Origin: Cynocephalus volans
Lineage: Eukaryota > Chordata > Mammalia > Dermoptera > Cynocephalidae
Assembly: GCF_027409185.1 (NCBI RefSeq)
Contig: NC_084465.1
Location: forward strand, 32,901,864 to 32,965,863
Length of the DNA stretch: 64,000 nt
Direction of reading: 5' to 3'
Made by a program: the position numbers and the translations under genes. This document shows, one piece after another, positions 1 through 11,999 of the stretch. The notes beneath the pieces are model-generated. The model made no database searches and had not been told where the DNA came from. It saw only the letters and a list, made by a program, of their open reading frames with translations. Numbering within the stretch: the stretch's first letter is position 1; each line of letters opens with the position of its first letter.

Positions 1-287
1 TTTTTAATTTTTGGCCACAAAAGAAGTCTTAATACATTTAAAAAGACTAAGATTATAGAAAATATGTTCTCTGACCTCAATAACAGAAGGAAATTTAGAA
101 AATTCACAAATGTGTGGAAATTAAACAACACTCTCCTAAATAAATGATGTGTAAAAAGAAATACCACAGAGAATTTAGAGAGTACATAGAGCTACAAATC
201 AAGGCACAACATATTAAAATTTATAGGATGTAGGGCTCATGCAGTGCTTAGAGGAAAATTTATACTTGTAAACACCTATATTAAAAT
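1..287 (+). mobile_element. old L1 ORF2 fragment (sense)
   Basis: The sequence follows the L1 ORF2 segment between endonuclease and reverse transcriptase: in frame it reads like '..RKFRKFTNVWKLNNTLLNK..' and later '..[11 protein letters not shown]', equivalent to [10 protein letters not shown] in the intact L1 of this window. Several stops and indels mark it as old. It begins outside the window and ends abruptly near 287, where the orientation flips. Confidence 0.7.
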
Positions 288-880
288 GCTACATTCTTTT
301 TTAAGGTATTAATTTCTTTATAAATTTCCTCCTTCATATACCAGATTTTTTTTTCTTGTTTCATTGTGTTATCTGATTCTTCTATCTTGAAGTTTCCTTA
401 AAGATGGTTGCTCAGAATTCCTTTTCAGTCATTTTAAGGTTTTCCTGCTCTATAGGGTCTGGTATTTTGAGAATTACTGTGTTCTTTTGGTGGTGACATA
501 TTTTCTCAGGTTTTCATATTTCTAGTATGTTTATGTTTACGTCTGGTCATCTGGTAGAGCACTTGCTTCTTCTATTACTCTGGAGTGGGCTTTGAGGAAA
601 CAGACGTCCTCTTCTTTTTCCAGTCTCTGATGGTGACTCTTCTTGTGTCAATGTAGTTGAATGTTTGGCAGGCCACCTGCATGGTAGTTGTGGCTACTGC
701 TGTGGCATCCACCGCTTTTGTGTTAGCCATAGCTGTGGCAGTGACTGTGGTGGACCACTACATGGAAGTGATGTTTTTGGTATGCTCCTGGAGATTCTGC
801 CCTTGGCTCCTGCCTTTGGACCCTGCATGCTCTGTATGTTTTTTATAAAATGAAGAAAACAATGCTTTGTTTCTATTACT
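288..880 (-). mobile_element. old L1 5' UTR end plus ORF1 start (antisense)
   Basis: Read on the minus strand, this gives a GC-richer 5' UTR segment followed by ORF1-like sequence: 'ccagaccctatagagcagg', then a MTEKEF-type motif and 'aaaaaagaatgtagca', matching the ORF1 N-terminal and coiled-coil region (compare LDPIEQE..ITDKEF and LKKNVAEL in the intact ORF1 of this window). Frameshifts and stops are present. The two open frames at 657-853 on the plus strand are shadows of this repeat. Confidence 0.6.
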
Positions 881-1324
881 GGTGGTCTCTTACCTTTTGC
901 TGGTACTGAATAATAATTATTAAATGAGTTTTATACTAATTCTTTGCTAAGCACTCTGAGGTTGCAAGGAAAAGACAAGCCAAATGAGAGGTTATTATAA
1001 GGGTGCTATGCAAGGTAAAGAAGCATTGGAACCCACCTCAGTGGCTGTATGCCTGTAGAGAGGTGCATCACCTCCAGGACTCGGTTTGTATTGAGCTCCA
1101 TGAAGAACTGGAACAATGGCTGATTTTCAGCCAGAATATTTTAGACTAAAAATATGAAAATATCAAAAACTAAAAGGCCTAAAAATCCACCTCTTATTGA
1201 AGAAGCTTCACATTGATAAGACAATCCAATATGAAGCAGCCCAATTGGACCGAATTTTATATCATCATTTCAGTAGCAGATGGCATACTTTATGTCTACT
1301 CCATACAAGTTTACTCTATGGAGG
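881..1324. other. unclassified sequence
   Basis: No gene, repeat family or low-complexity run was recognised here. It could be further diverged L1 5' UTR from the neighbouring element. Confidence 0.4.
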
Positions 1325-1734
1325 TGCTGTGGATTGATTAAATTGTGTCCCCCAGAGTTCATTTATTAGAAGGTTAATTCCTACTGTAAGTGTTGAGGGT
1401 GGGAAATCCTATTATGGTAATTGAAAGGTGGGGCCTTGAAGAAGTGATTAGATTGTAGGGCCACACTGTAGTGAATGGATTAATAATGATCAGGGGCATG
1501 GTCCTGGGGGCTTTTAAAAGGCGAGTGCATGAGGAACTCTCTCTCTCTCTGCTCCACCATTTTCTGCCATGTGAGATCCTTGGGTCACTGTCACTATCAC
1601 CAAGACCTTCACCAGATGTGTTCCCTGAACTTTTGACTTTCAGCCTCTTAAACTGCAAGGAATAGTTTTCACTCTCTTATAAATCACACAGTTCCATATA
1701 TTTTTGGTATAAGTAACAGAAACAGAGTAATACA
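1325..1734 (+). mobile_element. solo MaLR-type LTR (MST/MLT group)
   Basis: The element opens with a TGCTGTGGATTG-like start followed by 'ttgtgtcccccagag', and contains 'gtggggccttga', 'taaaaggcga' and the typical ending '..cagcctcttaaactgcaagga..agtaataca'. These are landmarks of mammalian apparent LTR retrotransposons (ERVL-MaLR). About 410 bp is normal for such an LTR. Flanks ggagg and gcagg could be a 5-bp target duplication with one change. No internal region is attached, so it is a solo LTR. Confidence 0.7.
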
Positions 1735-3079
1735 GCAGGACACCCATGGCTGGATTCATGGGTAGCTAGCTATATTGCACCTGGAATAAACCATAGTAAC
1801 TTAAACCATTAGCTCATTTCCCTAGATCTGCTTGTCCCCAATTCCTCTCTGATATCTCTGCTTCACTAGGTAGATGCTGTCTAAATAAAAACATCAGTTT
1901 TCAAACATGGGTATGTAAGATTAACCTCTGGTGCTTACTTTAAATGCAGATTTTAATCCACAGTGCCTAGATATTTTGATTGAATAGGAAGGCCAATTCC
2001 TTCTTTTTTAAAAACCACCTTCAATGTTCTGATAAGAGATGGTAGAGGGTCAAACTTTGACAAATTTTGTATAGAGAAAATTAAGAAATGGATGTTTTCT
2101 CAGTGTTCTCTGCTTTGTCCAGAGTCACTTGAAACTATTCAGAGCTTGACCTGGCCACATAATCTTGCACTTAGGTTCTTTAAAGTCTGTTTCAGTATAG
2201 AACCAAGATACTCATAGAATGAGAAGAAAATTCATTACAGAGAAAAGACGGTTTAGATGTTATCAGACCAACAAAAAATGCTGTATCAGAGATGACTCTA
2301 TGCAAAGTGGATATAATTCACCACTGTCATCACTTCTACACTGTTAGACGTCGTTAGAATGGGGGCCATTAGAAGGCCCAACTCAGCCGGGCTTGGAAGC
2401 CTGATGAGATCATTGCCCAGCGGCAGATGGCAGAAGGAAAAATAAAGCAAAGCACAGCTAATGACAGCAGGAAATGAGGACTTTCATCAGGAAGGTGCAC
2501 ACCATAATCTTTATCTAATCAATGAGAAACTAAGTTCAGTTAATTAAGCTTATCTAAACTTTCAGAATTACATACTATGAGATTTTAGGAAAAATCTTGC
2601 CAAAGAAGAACAGACTATTTCTTTTACTGGCAACTTAAATGTAATCATTTGTCTTCTTATATTTTTAATAGATATTTTCATTACCAAACTTTCCTTGAAA
2701 TACTTTTTAATTGACTACTTCTGTAATAATAGGTAAGTGCTTATGAATAAGACTAGAAAGATACATAAAACACTGCTGGAAAATTTTGCTGCTGGGTGAT
2801 ATTGTGAAACTTGTGAACTATTTTATTAGGAAGCAGGAGAGGCAAACTCTTCCCAGCAGGTAACTCCCTCCAAAAAACTAAATGGGTAATACTTGTAAAA
2901 TATTATGGGAGGTTTAATTAAAACTACATGATTCAGCATATAGGATTTGGAGAAGCAGTGCCAAATAGCAAGAATGGGAAGATGAGCTCTGTAGGAAAGA
3001 TAAGAATGCTTAAGCATGAAAGAGGATTGGGTAGGTTGAGAACCAAGACAGCACAAAGTTGGGGCCAAATAATGGAGGG
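1735..3079. other. unique AT-rich DNA with a candidate conserved block
   Basis: No coding gene or recognisable repeat. The subregion at about 2340-2620 is less AT-rich, free of repeat signatures and rich in homeobox-like TAAT/TTAATTAA and GATA-like motifs, and is discussed in the findings. Short open frames at 2826-3128 (minus) and 2928-3212 (plus) overlap each other and have no family likeness. Confidence 0.5.
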
Positions 3080-3292
3080 GTTGAGAGCATGGAACTTTTT
3101 CTTTTTCCCTTTTTTGGCCTGGGTTCATAATCCTGACTCTTCCACTTTAACTTCTCAGTGCCTCAGCTTCCCTATTGGTAAAGTAGGGATAATGATAATA
3201 TCTGGTTTATAGGGATATTGCACAGTCAATGGAAACATAGAGAAAGGCCCTAAGACAGTGCCTGACTATAGTTAAGTTCCAAGTTGCTCTTA
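3080..3292 (+). repeat. MIR SINE
   Basis: Contains the diagnostic MIR order: 'cctgggttcataatcctgac', 'cagtgcctcagcttcccta', 'gataatgataatatctgg' and 'ctaagacagtgcctgacta'. Old, about 25-30 percent diverged by eye. Confidence 0.8.
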
Positions 3293-4975
3293 GCTTTTAT
3301 TATTGACTACAGGAGGCCCATGCTACTCTAAGGCACAATGGTTTCAATAAGACAAACTTCCTCACAGGTAAGCTAAATCCCTTTCTCTCTTTCAATTTAA
3401 ACTCATATACTCTTCTTCTGTCATTCACGGAGACAGGGAATAGTCAAACACGTTTCTCTACATGATGACCCTTCACACTGTGAGTGATTTCATGTAATCG
3501 GAAACATTTGTGAATGTAGAGCTCTTCAGGGAAAAGCATGTCCCGATCTAATTTCACAAAGTAATGTTAGGAAGGAAACAATCATTGAGGCTCCTCCAAA
3601 TCAAAGCACTTTAGAGAAAGTCTTTTAATCCATCTTTAAGCCAGTAAAGCATGAAGAGAGAATCACGGATGTCCAAAATACGTGTAAAAACGGGTTTCTT
3701 ACATTTACACTCTTACCACATTTTGAGGCTGAAATCAAAGGTTAGAGAAAGGTCTAATCTCTTAAATCAGAATAATTTAGGGTCTATTTCTACATTAGGA
3801 TATCTTGAATCTTGTGTTTTATAACACATTTAGTTTACCCTTATCTTACTTTAATTTTTAATAGTAACTTGAAGGCCAAGGACACCACTACATATATTTG
3901 GATTCCCACAAAACCTAGCAAACAATTTGCCTATTACAGGTATTCATTAAGCATTAATGCTCAGTGAGTCCATAGCGGTCAAATTAGAAACTTAGGAACT
4001 AAATAACATCTGAGTGTGTTTATTGGAAATAGCAGCAATTGGCAAACATCAGAGAGTAATATAGGTGTCCAATAAACATACGTTTCTTTAAACAGTGCAG
4101 ACAAATAGTAAAAAAAATGTAATGTTATTTTAGGGGAATTTTAAAAAGTAAAAATTTGATTTCTATCAACTGCCTGTTCAGTTTAAAAAATGGTGAAGAT
4201 TTTGCAAAACAAAAATCAAGATGCATGGTATAATTTTACAAAATTATTTTCTGGTTTGGGTGTATATTTTAAATAGTTTTTTCTAAAATTATTTTTAAAC
4301 TACACTCAAAAAGTAGATTGTTAGCATTTAAAATTAAATGCTAATTAATCTTTTGATAAAAATAAAGTTATATGAAGCTGCTTGCCCATGTTATGGTTCT
4401 AACTCCTACAAAACACCCTTATTTAGTACCAATGGCCACGTTTGCTTTAGAAGGTTGCTGCTTCTCTGGAAAAGTTAGAGTAAGGAAGATGGAGAACTGA
4501 ATGGCTAGTGAAGAATCTGGTATGACTTAAGACCTTCTGTTAGCTGTGGGCTGTTGCTGTCCTGCACTGGCATAGGAATGAAGAGGTCAGGAAGAAAAAT
4601 TAGGTCAGGTATTCCACCCCCATCTCCTCCACCAGGCAAGTGAATAAATACACTTCTAAAGTTTATTCTAACTCCCAGACTTTTTCTAGAACATGTCATA
4701 GGTGACTGTCTCATCTCATCTAGGTATGAGCCTGTGCCCTTTGACTGATCTGAGTTACCCTAAAACCAAATTATTTTTCAATATAAAAGGAATAAAACTG
4801 TCTTTATATATTTAGGATGTATGCTTTTCATCTTAACTAATACAGCATAGTTGGATGTTTGGTGTTCATTCCATAGAAATCTAGATAAATATTTCTTTAA
4901 TGTATAACACAGTGGCGGATGGGAGGAGGAGAAAAGACAGTTTAGTAAAACTTCAGAACACTGAACACAAACAGA
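3293..4975. other. unique AT-rich DNA
   Basis: No gene. A stretch at about 3885-3965 with 'acaggtattcattaagcattaatg' is reminiscent of the 3' end of an L2 or MIR but too diverged to call. The 69-codon minus-strand frame at 4505-4714 has no recognisable features. Confidence 0.45.
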
Positions 4976-4979
4976 AAAT

Positions 4980-5395
4980 CTTCAAAACCAGCAGGCATAA
5001 TATTATGTCAACATAAAGCTATGCCATGTTTTATTTAACACATATCCTAGTTTTTGACATTTAGATGGTTTCTGATTTTCTACTATTGTGCAAAATGAAC
5101 TTATGATTGTTGTTGTAAATAAAACTTTAGACATGCTTCTGATTATCTCCTTGTAGTAAATTCATGTAAATTAAATTGCTGAGCCAAAATGTATGCATTT
5201 TCATAGGCTTTCACACATGTAGCCCAATTGCCCTCAAGAAATCAATTTACACTAACAATTTGTGTATGATAATTCTTACCTCTCAAGAAAAATATGGCAA
5301 AACATATTTTAAGTTATTACATATGGACTTCATTATTATATATCCAACATCGATCAATTTAAGACAAAATTATATTAGAAGTTCATAAACACTTA
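4980..5395 (-). mobile_element. old L1 (L1M-type) 3' ORF2 fragment, antisense
   Basis: The plus strand reads the complement of the L1 ORF2 C-terminal region: 'gtttctgattttctactatt', 'ttgctgagccaaaatgtatg', 'agcccaattgccctcaaga' and 'caatttacactaacaa', the common antisense signature of ancient L1M/L1ME copies. No open frame of length. Confidence 0.6.
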
Positions 5396-5449
5396 TGAGG
5401 TCAACATTTGCAGCAAATTCAGAGCATATTTTGTACCATCTTTTAAATG

Positions 5450-5612
5450 TATCCTCCCTTAAGTATATAACAATTAATATATATTTATTTTAGTTCTCAC
5501 ATTACCTTGCTTTCTCCTTCTCCCTCTCCTTTTTTATCCTTCAAAAAGATCTCCAATAAATCTTTCAAATGTCTAATCCCATGTATTTTGTGATATGTTA
5601 CTATGAGCTATT
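5450..5612 (+). mobile_element. LTR-like 3' end (possible ERVL-type)
   Basis: A pyrimidine-rich stretch followed by 'ccaataaatctttcaaat' and 'gtctaatcccat' closely resembles the polyadenylation/U5 part of the better preserved LTR at 6641-7100. Only this end is recognisable. Confidence 0.35.
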
Positions 5613-6640
5613 TGTTTTCCTTAGAACTCCATTGCAGGACTTATCTTGAGGCCAATGTTGATGACCACTGGCTCCAAAGACCTTTTTCTACTGCCAGGCA
5701 GCTGAAGGTACTACAAGCAGTCAATATTTGGGCTGCAAATCCACCTGAGGATCATATTACAGTTATTAACTTTCAGGGGAGATATCCTTGCCCACCCTAT
5801 GTAGAACCAAGTTTTGTGAAAATAAATTTTTCTCAGCAGTCACATTTCTGGGTTCCCATCTTGACTTATTTTTTGGTCTAATCTCAACAATGCATTTAAA
5901 AATAGCAAATAAGTGTGAATAACATAGTATATTTTGTCCAGAATTTTAGTTGTTTTGGTCGGAATGTCAATCAGGGTATTAGTCTTCCATATTGTCAAAA
6001 ATAAAAGTCACATTTTATTTAACAAACCATTAGATTTTGTTGCAAAATTAATGACATGAATATTATGCACAGTATCTTTGAAGTGCAGGAAGCAGTATGA
6101 TGCTGTCAACCTAAATAACAAACAGGGACAGACTCTGAAAGAAAATGATATTCATTTGGGTATAGGGCATTGCAATGGGAATGCACTTTTCACAGTAAAC
6201 TATGTGTGTATTCAAGAGGTAAAGGAAGACAAACTTTTTAAGAGAAAAATGATGGCAGGATGACATAATAGTTTGGGGAAAATTATCCTAGGCTACAGGA
6301 ACAATAACAAGGGTGACACCAGTCCGAGGTCGGACAGATGTTCTTGCAGAAGTATTTGTTTTTGTAAGGTTGTGAAGGCCTTTGTGCGAGGTCATGGTTT
6401 TGCAGAGTCCTTTGTGATAATTTTTATTAACAGGCATGTATGTGTGAGAATCCTCCCTTCGTGGGCTTCCCTGGCTCTATTGGTCAGGGATTTTAACACA
6501 TGTGACTTCATTTTGATTTTGCCAATTTTCACATTGCCAGTTATGTAAAGTGTGCAAACTAGAGTGTAGCGTTGTAAGATCACATGACTGGGAAGTAAAT
6601 GGAATTGTAACTCTGACACTCTCTAGTCTGTGACTTTTGA
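5613..6640. other. unclassified sequence between two LTR-like segments
   Basis: Contains three medium open frames (5603-5881, 6078-6263, 6273-6548, all plus) without recognisable domains. Because it sits between two segments with the same LTR-like 3' motif, it may be decayed retroviral internal sequence, but no gag/pol motif could be read. Confidence 0.35.
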
Positions 6641-7100
6641 CCATTGAGGCCGTAATGAAGATGTGTTGCTCAGATTGTCTCTCAAAATAATGTGCTGTGA
6701 GGTATGTAGTTGGCTCACGGCCTCCAGCTGCCCCATTTGTAGATCCGCCCCGGAATCCACACCAAAACCACACTTTTTGCAAGTGTCCCCCAGCCAAAGA
6801 CTGAGTGTGGCTGGAGTACGAGAGCCAGGCCATTTCTCCTAGACGCAGGCACCCTTTGTTCCAGAAGATAACCCTCCTCCCGTGTCCACTTCGGGCCGAG
6901 GTTTGTGACAGCCTGTCTGAGACTTGCTCAGGGCTGCACAGCTGTCCAGGGTTCTTCCTACACAACCTTCCATTCTTCCCTTCCCCTTTCGCAAGTGTCT
7001 GGAGGCTCTCCCTTCCCTCTCCTACTCCTCCTTACCCTTCACAAGAACCTCTCCTATAATAAACCTTTTGCATGTCTAATCCCATCTCAGGGGATACAAA
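6641..7100 (+). mobile_element. LTR of an endogenous retrovirus-like element (possibly ERVL class)
   Basis: A GC-richer block of about 450 bp ends in a long C/T tract ('cttcccttcccctttcgc'), a polyadenylation-type AATAAA variant ('ataataaaccttttgc') and 'atgtctaatcccatctcag', which is the U5-like ending of several mammalian LTRs. The overlapping open frames on both strands (6477-7129) are shadows. Exact family not determined. Confidence 0.45.
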
Positions 7101-7104
7101 CTAA

Positions 7105-7275
7105 TTTAGTTAATTTCTCTGCTTTTTAGTTCCATTGTCTATAGAAGAGGATAATAATACATAACTGAGGTTTTTAAGGATGAAAAGAAATAACATATTT
7201 AAAATACTTACTACAGGTCCTAGGACATAGTAAGTACTCAATAAATGGTACTGCTACCATAATTATTATTAAAAA
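7105..7275 (+). repeat. MIR SINE, 3' part
   Basis: Follows the MIR 3' half: 'gtctatagaagaggataata', 'ggatgaaaagaaataacat' and 'aggacatagtaagtactca' followed by ATAAATGGTA. The 5' half is not recognisable. Confidence 0.65.
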
Positions 7276-8782
7276 TACCACAAAAACAACAGAAAAAAAC
7301 CCACAAAATATGGACTGAATTAGGGGTGATTTTTGTTTTCTCTCTGCTTGCCCATATATTCCAGAATTTCTTCAATAAGCTAAAAAACAAATATGATAAG
7401 CTCAGATATTAGATTTGGGTAACCTTAGTTCAGGATTTTTGTTAAAGCATTTGGTAAGCAATTTTCAACTAACAATTATAGAAGTGATCGATGAAATGAT
7501 TTGCAAATTTCCCCAGCTGAAAATTTCCATTTGTATCCAAGCAAATTATGCTTCGTAAGCAAAATATATTTGAAATTTTGCCCCAAAGCCATTATGTTCA
7601 AAACTTTACACCTAGGTAAAGCACTAAAGCAGCTTTAAAACTTACATGTACAGTAACATATTTAAAAATCTTTCATAATGCTTATGTGTAATGTATCTGC
7701 TTCACCGGTTCATTTTAGCTATCCGTGTTGTGTTCCGTGTTTCCTACCATTTTTATCCTCTTGCATTCTCTTCTAGTCTTACGAACGTGTGAAAACTAAG
7801 TCCCAGCTCTAGTCTATACCGTATCACTACAAAGGTGCCCTTTGGGAATTACTACACACCGTCATGCAGCCAATATCTGCACGGGTGACTTTGGGTGCAT
7901 TAGTGGAGGGATTTTCTAGTTTGTAACTATAGATTGCAGGTGCCAGAAATTCCCAAACTCACTCTTTACTGCTACATTTCTCTCACTCTCAAAAGACGCT
8001 TTTCTTCACAATGCGGATTTTATGAATGAGCCAATGAGAGCTCTCTCCCATTCCGTCTCTCACTCTGTCTTCCATTCGGACACACACATGCACACACTCT
8101 GACGGTAGCGTCCCAGACCCTCCTTAAAGGACCTGAAAACTGTATTTGACAGTAATGGGAGCATTCCATTCTTTATGTTTCAATCGTGCTGTGAGATATT
8201 TCTCATGCACAGGCAGAAATGAGAGATTCTGCTCTCTTCGAGCATGCCCGTGTTTCCCAGAGAAGTGATATCATAACTCTTCATTTCAGGTGCTGGAAAG
8301 ATCCTGTTGGTCCAACCAGAGATTCGCGTGGCTCTTCCACCTCCCGAGCCTGAGAAGGGAAAATCGGAGGTCTTCAAGGCCAAGTCCGGTGACACAGACC
8401 CTTGGACGCTGCCTGGTGACCACCGTCAAAGTAAGGATGGCATCATGAAGGGTGACAGAGCCACCTTACCTCTGAAACCAACATCGGGACACAGATGGTG
8501 GCTGGGAGGGGGCACTTATTCCTAAGAGGACCCCCCTGCAATTAGAGCCTGGCCGCCAGAGAAGGCCTTTGCACCTCCCGCTGGGGGCCTCCAACCCTAT
8601 GTCTTCTAAGCTGGCTGGCAGCTCTCCAAAGAGCCCCGCTGAGACCCCAGGTCACGGAGGAGTCACTAGCTAGTGAGGACTGTGCGGTTTCACAGGACAT
8701 GACTTGCTGAAACTTGCAATGTTTCCTTTACTTCAAAGGGGCGGCTTTTTCGGTCCTCAATCTCAAACACACCACACTCCAC
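7276..8782. other. unique sequence of rising GC, no confirmed gene
   Basis: No interspersed repeat recognised. From about 7680 to 8690 the sequence carries more CpG and balanced composition than its surroundings. An exon-like segment within it (8291-8430) is listed separately. A 72-codon frame starting at 8307 spans that segment but shows no known domain. Confidence 0.5.
8291..8430 (+). other. exon-like segment bounded by splice-site motifs
   Basis: The left edge is a pyrimidine-rich run ending 'tcttcatttcag', a good acceptor. The right edge is 'cgtcaaa|gtaagga', an acceptable donor. The 140 bp between them are open in one frame, GC-rich and repeat-free. There is no protein family match I can recognise, so a non-coding RNA exon or chance are both possible. 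Confidence 0.3.
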
Positions 8783-8808
8783 CCCCACACACATATACAC
8801 ACAAACCA

Positions 8809-8846
<38 letters not shown>

Positions 8847-8850
8847 ACAA
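8783..8850. repeat. (AC)n microsatellite
   Basis: Interrupted CA-rich stretch with a pure (AC) run of about 15 units at 8810-8839. The overlapping 93-codon frame is an artefact of the repeat. Confidence 0.95.
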
Positions 8851-9399
8851 AATCAACATCGTACTCTATTGGAGCTCAGAGCATTTCATTTAGGGGTAAT
8901 CAGTCTCATCCACAAAGCAATCTGGTTAGTTTTCCTCGTCTTCATGGTAACACTGAAAATTGAGTTTCTCACGGTTCAGTGGTGAAAGTCAAACCACCTT
9001 AGTTTTTGAGTCCCGTTGAGCACTATTGCCAGTTGGAATAATGGATAGGTAGCTCTTCTCACTTCCTTATGCCTTGGAAGGATTTTGGGGGCATTCACCA
9101 CTGACAGAAGAGTTTGTTACCGGTTTCTTTTTAGTTTGATAGTGTGTTCACCTTCCTTTCTTCTCCTCCCCATTTTCTTTCCTTCCTTCTTCTCTGTTCT
9201 TTCCTTCTGGTTTGTATTTGTTTCTTCAATATTGAGGCAAGAAACTATTATCTTAAAAGGAAGGGAAGTTTGATTTTACCTCAAGTGTTCCATGTCACCT
9301 GTTCACCACCTCACCTTGACCCCAAGCCAACTTTGTCAAGTGGCACTTTTCTGTGGGTGCATGCATTCATAAAGCGTCTCCTACCATAGCAACCAAAAG
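8851..9399. other. unique sequence with a pyrimidine-rich tract
   Basis: The tract at about 9125-9225 is C/T-rich (repeated TTCCTTC). No gene or repeat family recognised. Confidence 0.5.
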
Positions 9400-9662
9400 C
9401 AGGAAAAATAAGTTCTATTGGTATACAGTAGTGCAAGGAATTTGTAATTATCAATAATTTATTGGATGTCCTCAAACGGCTAGAAGAGAGGAGCTTAAAT
9501 GTTCTCATCACAAAGAAATGATAAATTTTTGCAATGATGAATTTGCCAACTACCCTGATTTAATCACTACACATTGTATGCATATGTTGAAATAATTGAA
9601 ATATAAACTCTGTACCCCATAAATATGTACACTCAATGTGTTTCAATTAAAATTTTTTATTA
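9400..9662 (+). mobile_element. L1 3' UTR end (L1MA-type)
   Basis: Follows the L1MA-type terminal 3' UTR: 'aggaaaaataagttctattg', 'caaggaatttgtaattatc', 'cacaaagaaatgataaat', 'ccctgatttaatcactacac' and 'accccataaatatgtacact', ending in an A/T-rich tail. The same terminal block occurs at 17.5 and 21.5 kb. Confidence 0.8.
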
Positions 9663-10114
9663 TAAAAGAAAATCATAAAGTTTTGAGATTGCATCAATTT
9701 TTCCTTTTATTTTGAGCCTACCACATATCAAAAATGTTAATTTTAATTAGTCTTTAGAGAATAGTTTTGTTTTGAAAATACAAATATTTTGTAATTTCTG
9801 TGAAAATTTTGAGCTTCATTCATTATATATTTACTAGTGAAAACTAAATAGTCATATAAATACCTCTGCTAATGACTTTTAATTTTTCAAAATGTCTCAG
9901 AGTATAAGGCAAAACTATGCTAACTATTCAATTACTTATTCTTCTCCCCATCTGGGGGGGCGGGGCAAAATAACCTAATTTTCTTGAAATTGATGTGCTG
10001 AGGTAGAAACTCACTTTCCATACTTCCTTGCATCTAATTGTGTTCATGCAACTCGATTGTAATGAATGAAATGAAAGTAGAAATCTGCTGGGGATGAGGG
10101 GAGAGCAGAGTGTT
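9663..10114. other. unique AT-rich DNA
   Basis: No feature recognised apart from a G-run near 9953-9964. Confidence 0.5.
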
Positions 10115-10522
10115 TGTATTAGTCCATTTTGTGTTGCTATAACAGAAATACCTGAAACTGGGTAATTTATAAGGAAAAGAGGTTTATTTGGCTTACAATT
10201 CTGAGACAGCTGCATCTGGCAAGGGCCTCAGGCTGCTTCTACTCATGGCGGAAAGCAGCAGGCAGCTGGTGGGTACAAGCAGATCGCATGGCGAGAGGAA
10301 GCAAGAGAGAGAGAGAGGAGGTGCCAGAGTCTATTAAACAACCAGCTCTCACAGGAACTAACAGAGCAAGAACTCACTCATTAATCCCCCATCCCCCAGG
10401 GAGAGCATTAATCCATTCATGAGGGATCCTCCCCCGTGACTCAATCAGTCTCCAACACTGCTACATTGGGGATCAAATTTCCACATGAGTTTTGGAGGGG
10501 ACAACACATCCAAACTCCATCA
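10115..10522 (-). mobile_element. solo MaLR (MST-type) LTR, antisense
   Basis: The plus strand starts TGTATTAGTCCATTTTGTG and runs through 'gaaactgggtaatttataag', 'ctgcatctggcaagggcctc', 'actcatggcggaaagcagc' and 'gggatcaaatttccacatga' to a CA end. This is the reverse complement of an MST-like MaLR LTR, well preserved. Flanks gtgtt and gtggt fit a 5-bp target duplication with one change. Confidence 0.88.
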
Positions 10523-11995
10523 GTGGTCTAGGACAGTTTATGTTTCCTTGAGAAAAGGGCAACAGACAGACACACCTGGTGAACTCTATCCATGGTGAAC
10601 AATCCGCCCCATTTCTTTCCTAGAATTCAGATGTAATATAGTACCCTGGACTGCAGCAGCCATTTGTGACATGAGGAAGGAAGCATAAGGAAGAAAACCA
10701 ACACCAAGCATAAAGATAAGAAAGATCCTTGGTTCTTGATGGCACGTTAAATAACTGAACATATTCTTAACTGATAGAGATTCCTCTCTGGTTGAGAAAT
10801 GCACTTTGTTCCCTAAGTTCTATTGGCATCTGTCTCCATTGAACCAATACCATCCTCAGGCCTTCCCTGACTTCTTTTCATTCTCATTAAGCTGTGAGGT
10901 TGTTTCATTAGACTACCCTAATCTCTATAAGAATCAGAGCTTTTGACAATACAGACCCAGACTTCTTCCTTTCAGGCAGTACCAGGATATGTGTTACATC
11001 TTAAACGTTAACGTGTGTCATTCTTTGTTGTTTCCCACAGACACCTGGAAGATGTATAACAAAAGAGGATCAGCATGTTTTGGGGTGATTTTTTCCTAAG
11101 AAGCCTAAAGTGCTTTTAAAATTTGTTTTAATCACTGATAACATCTCTGCCAATTGTACTTGAGAAATGGGCAAAGAGCTTTAAATTACTAGAGGTAATG
11201 CAGCGAACGTGAAGATAAAAATTAGCATCCATTGACTACAAACAATTAGAATTACAGCTTTGCAATAATCTTCCAGCAAATGCTGGTCTTAAAATGTTTC
11301 CCTTGCATTTTGAATTCTTTTAAATAAAAGTTTATTTTTATACTTCATGTTCTGTAGAATTTTACCTTGCTTTCACTCATGTGTGTTTTCATCTTCTATA
11401 TTGAAAGTTTAGCCAATTTCCTACTGAATTGTCATCTCCAGATGAGGTTGGTGAGTGACTGCTGATGATATTTGAACTGTGCAGAATGTACAAAGTGTCC
11501 AAAATATGTCCTACTTGCATGAACTTTCCACTATTTTTAAATTAAAATATTTATTCTCCAGAAATCTCCTGTTAGAATTCAAATGTGGTTCTTGGAATAA
11601 ATAATATTTTAAGCCACTATCACTCAATAACAAATCTTGTAATCAAATTAGTTAACATACATAGTTCATTGAGCCTTAAATAGATAAGCTTTACGAGTAA
11701 TTCAATTCCTCTGCTCATGGATTTATTATTTATTATTTTTGAGTGCTATGTATTAAGAGAACTGCATTTTAGCTTTTGACTAGAATTACAGCAGGTTAGT
11801 ATCCGATTCCTGATAAGGTCATAAACACTTATTTCGGAAATAAAAACTTTAGAAAATAAAATTGTAGATTGAGATGAGAAGGCAGAGAAATTAGCTTAAA
11901 CCTCAATGGTACTTGCAAAATAAATATAATGTGAATTTAAAAAGATGATTGGCTCACAAATCAGACACTAAAACCTAAAATGGAAATTGAATATC
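10523..11995. other. unique DNA, includes a candidate conserved block
   Basis: No gene or recognised repeat. The subregion at about 11100-11300 (TAAT-rich, no repeat signature) is discussed in the findings. The 72-codon minus frame at 10586-10804 has no recognisable feature. Confidence 0.5.
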
Positions 11996-11999
11996 TTCT

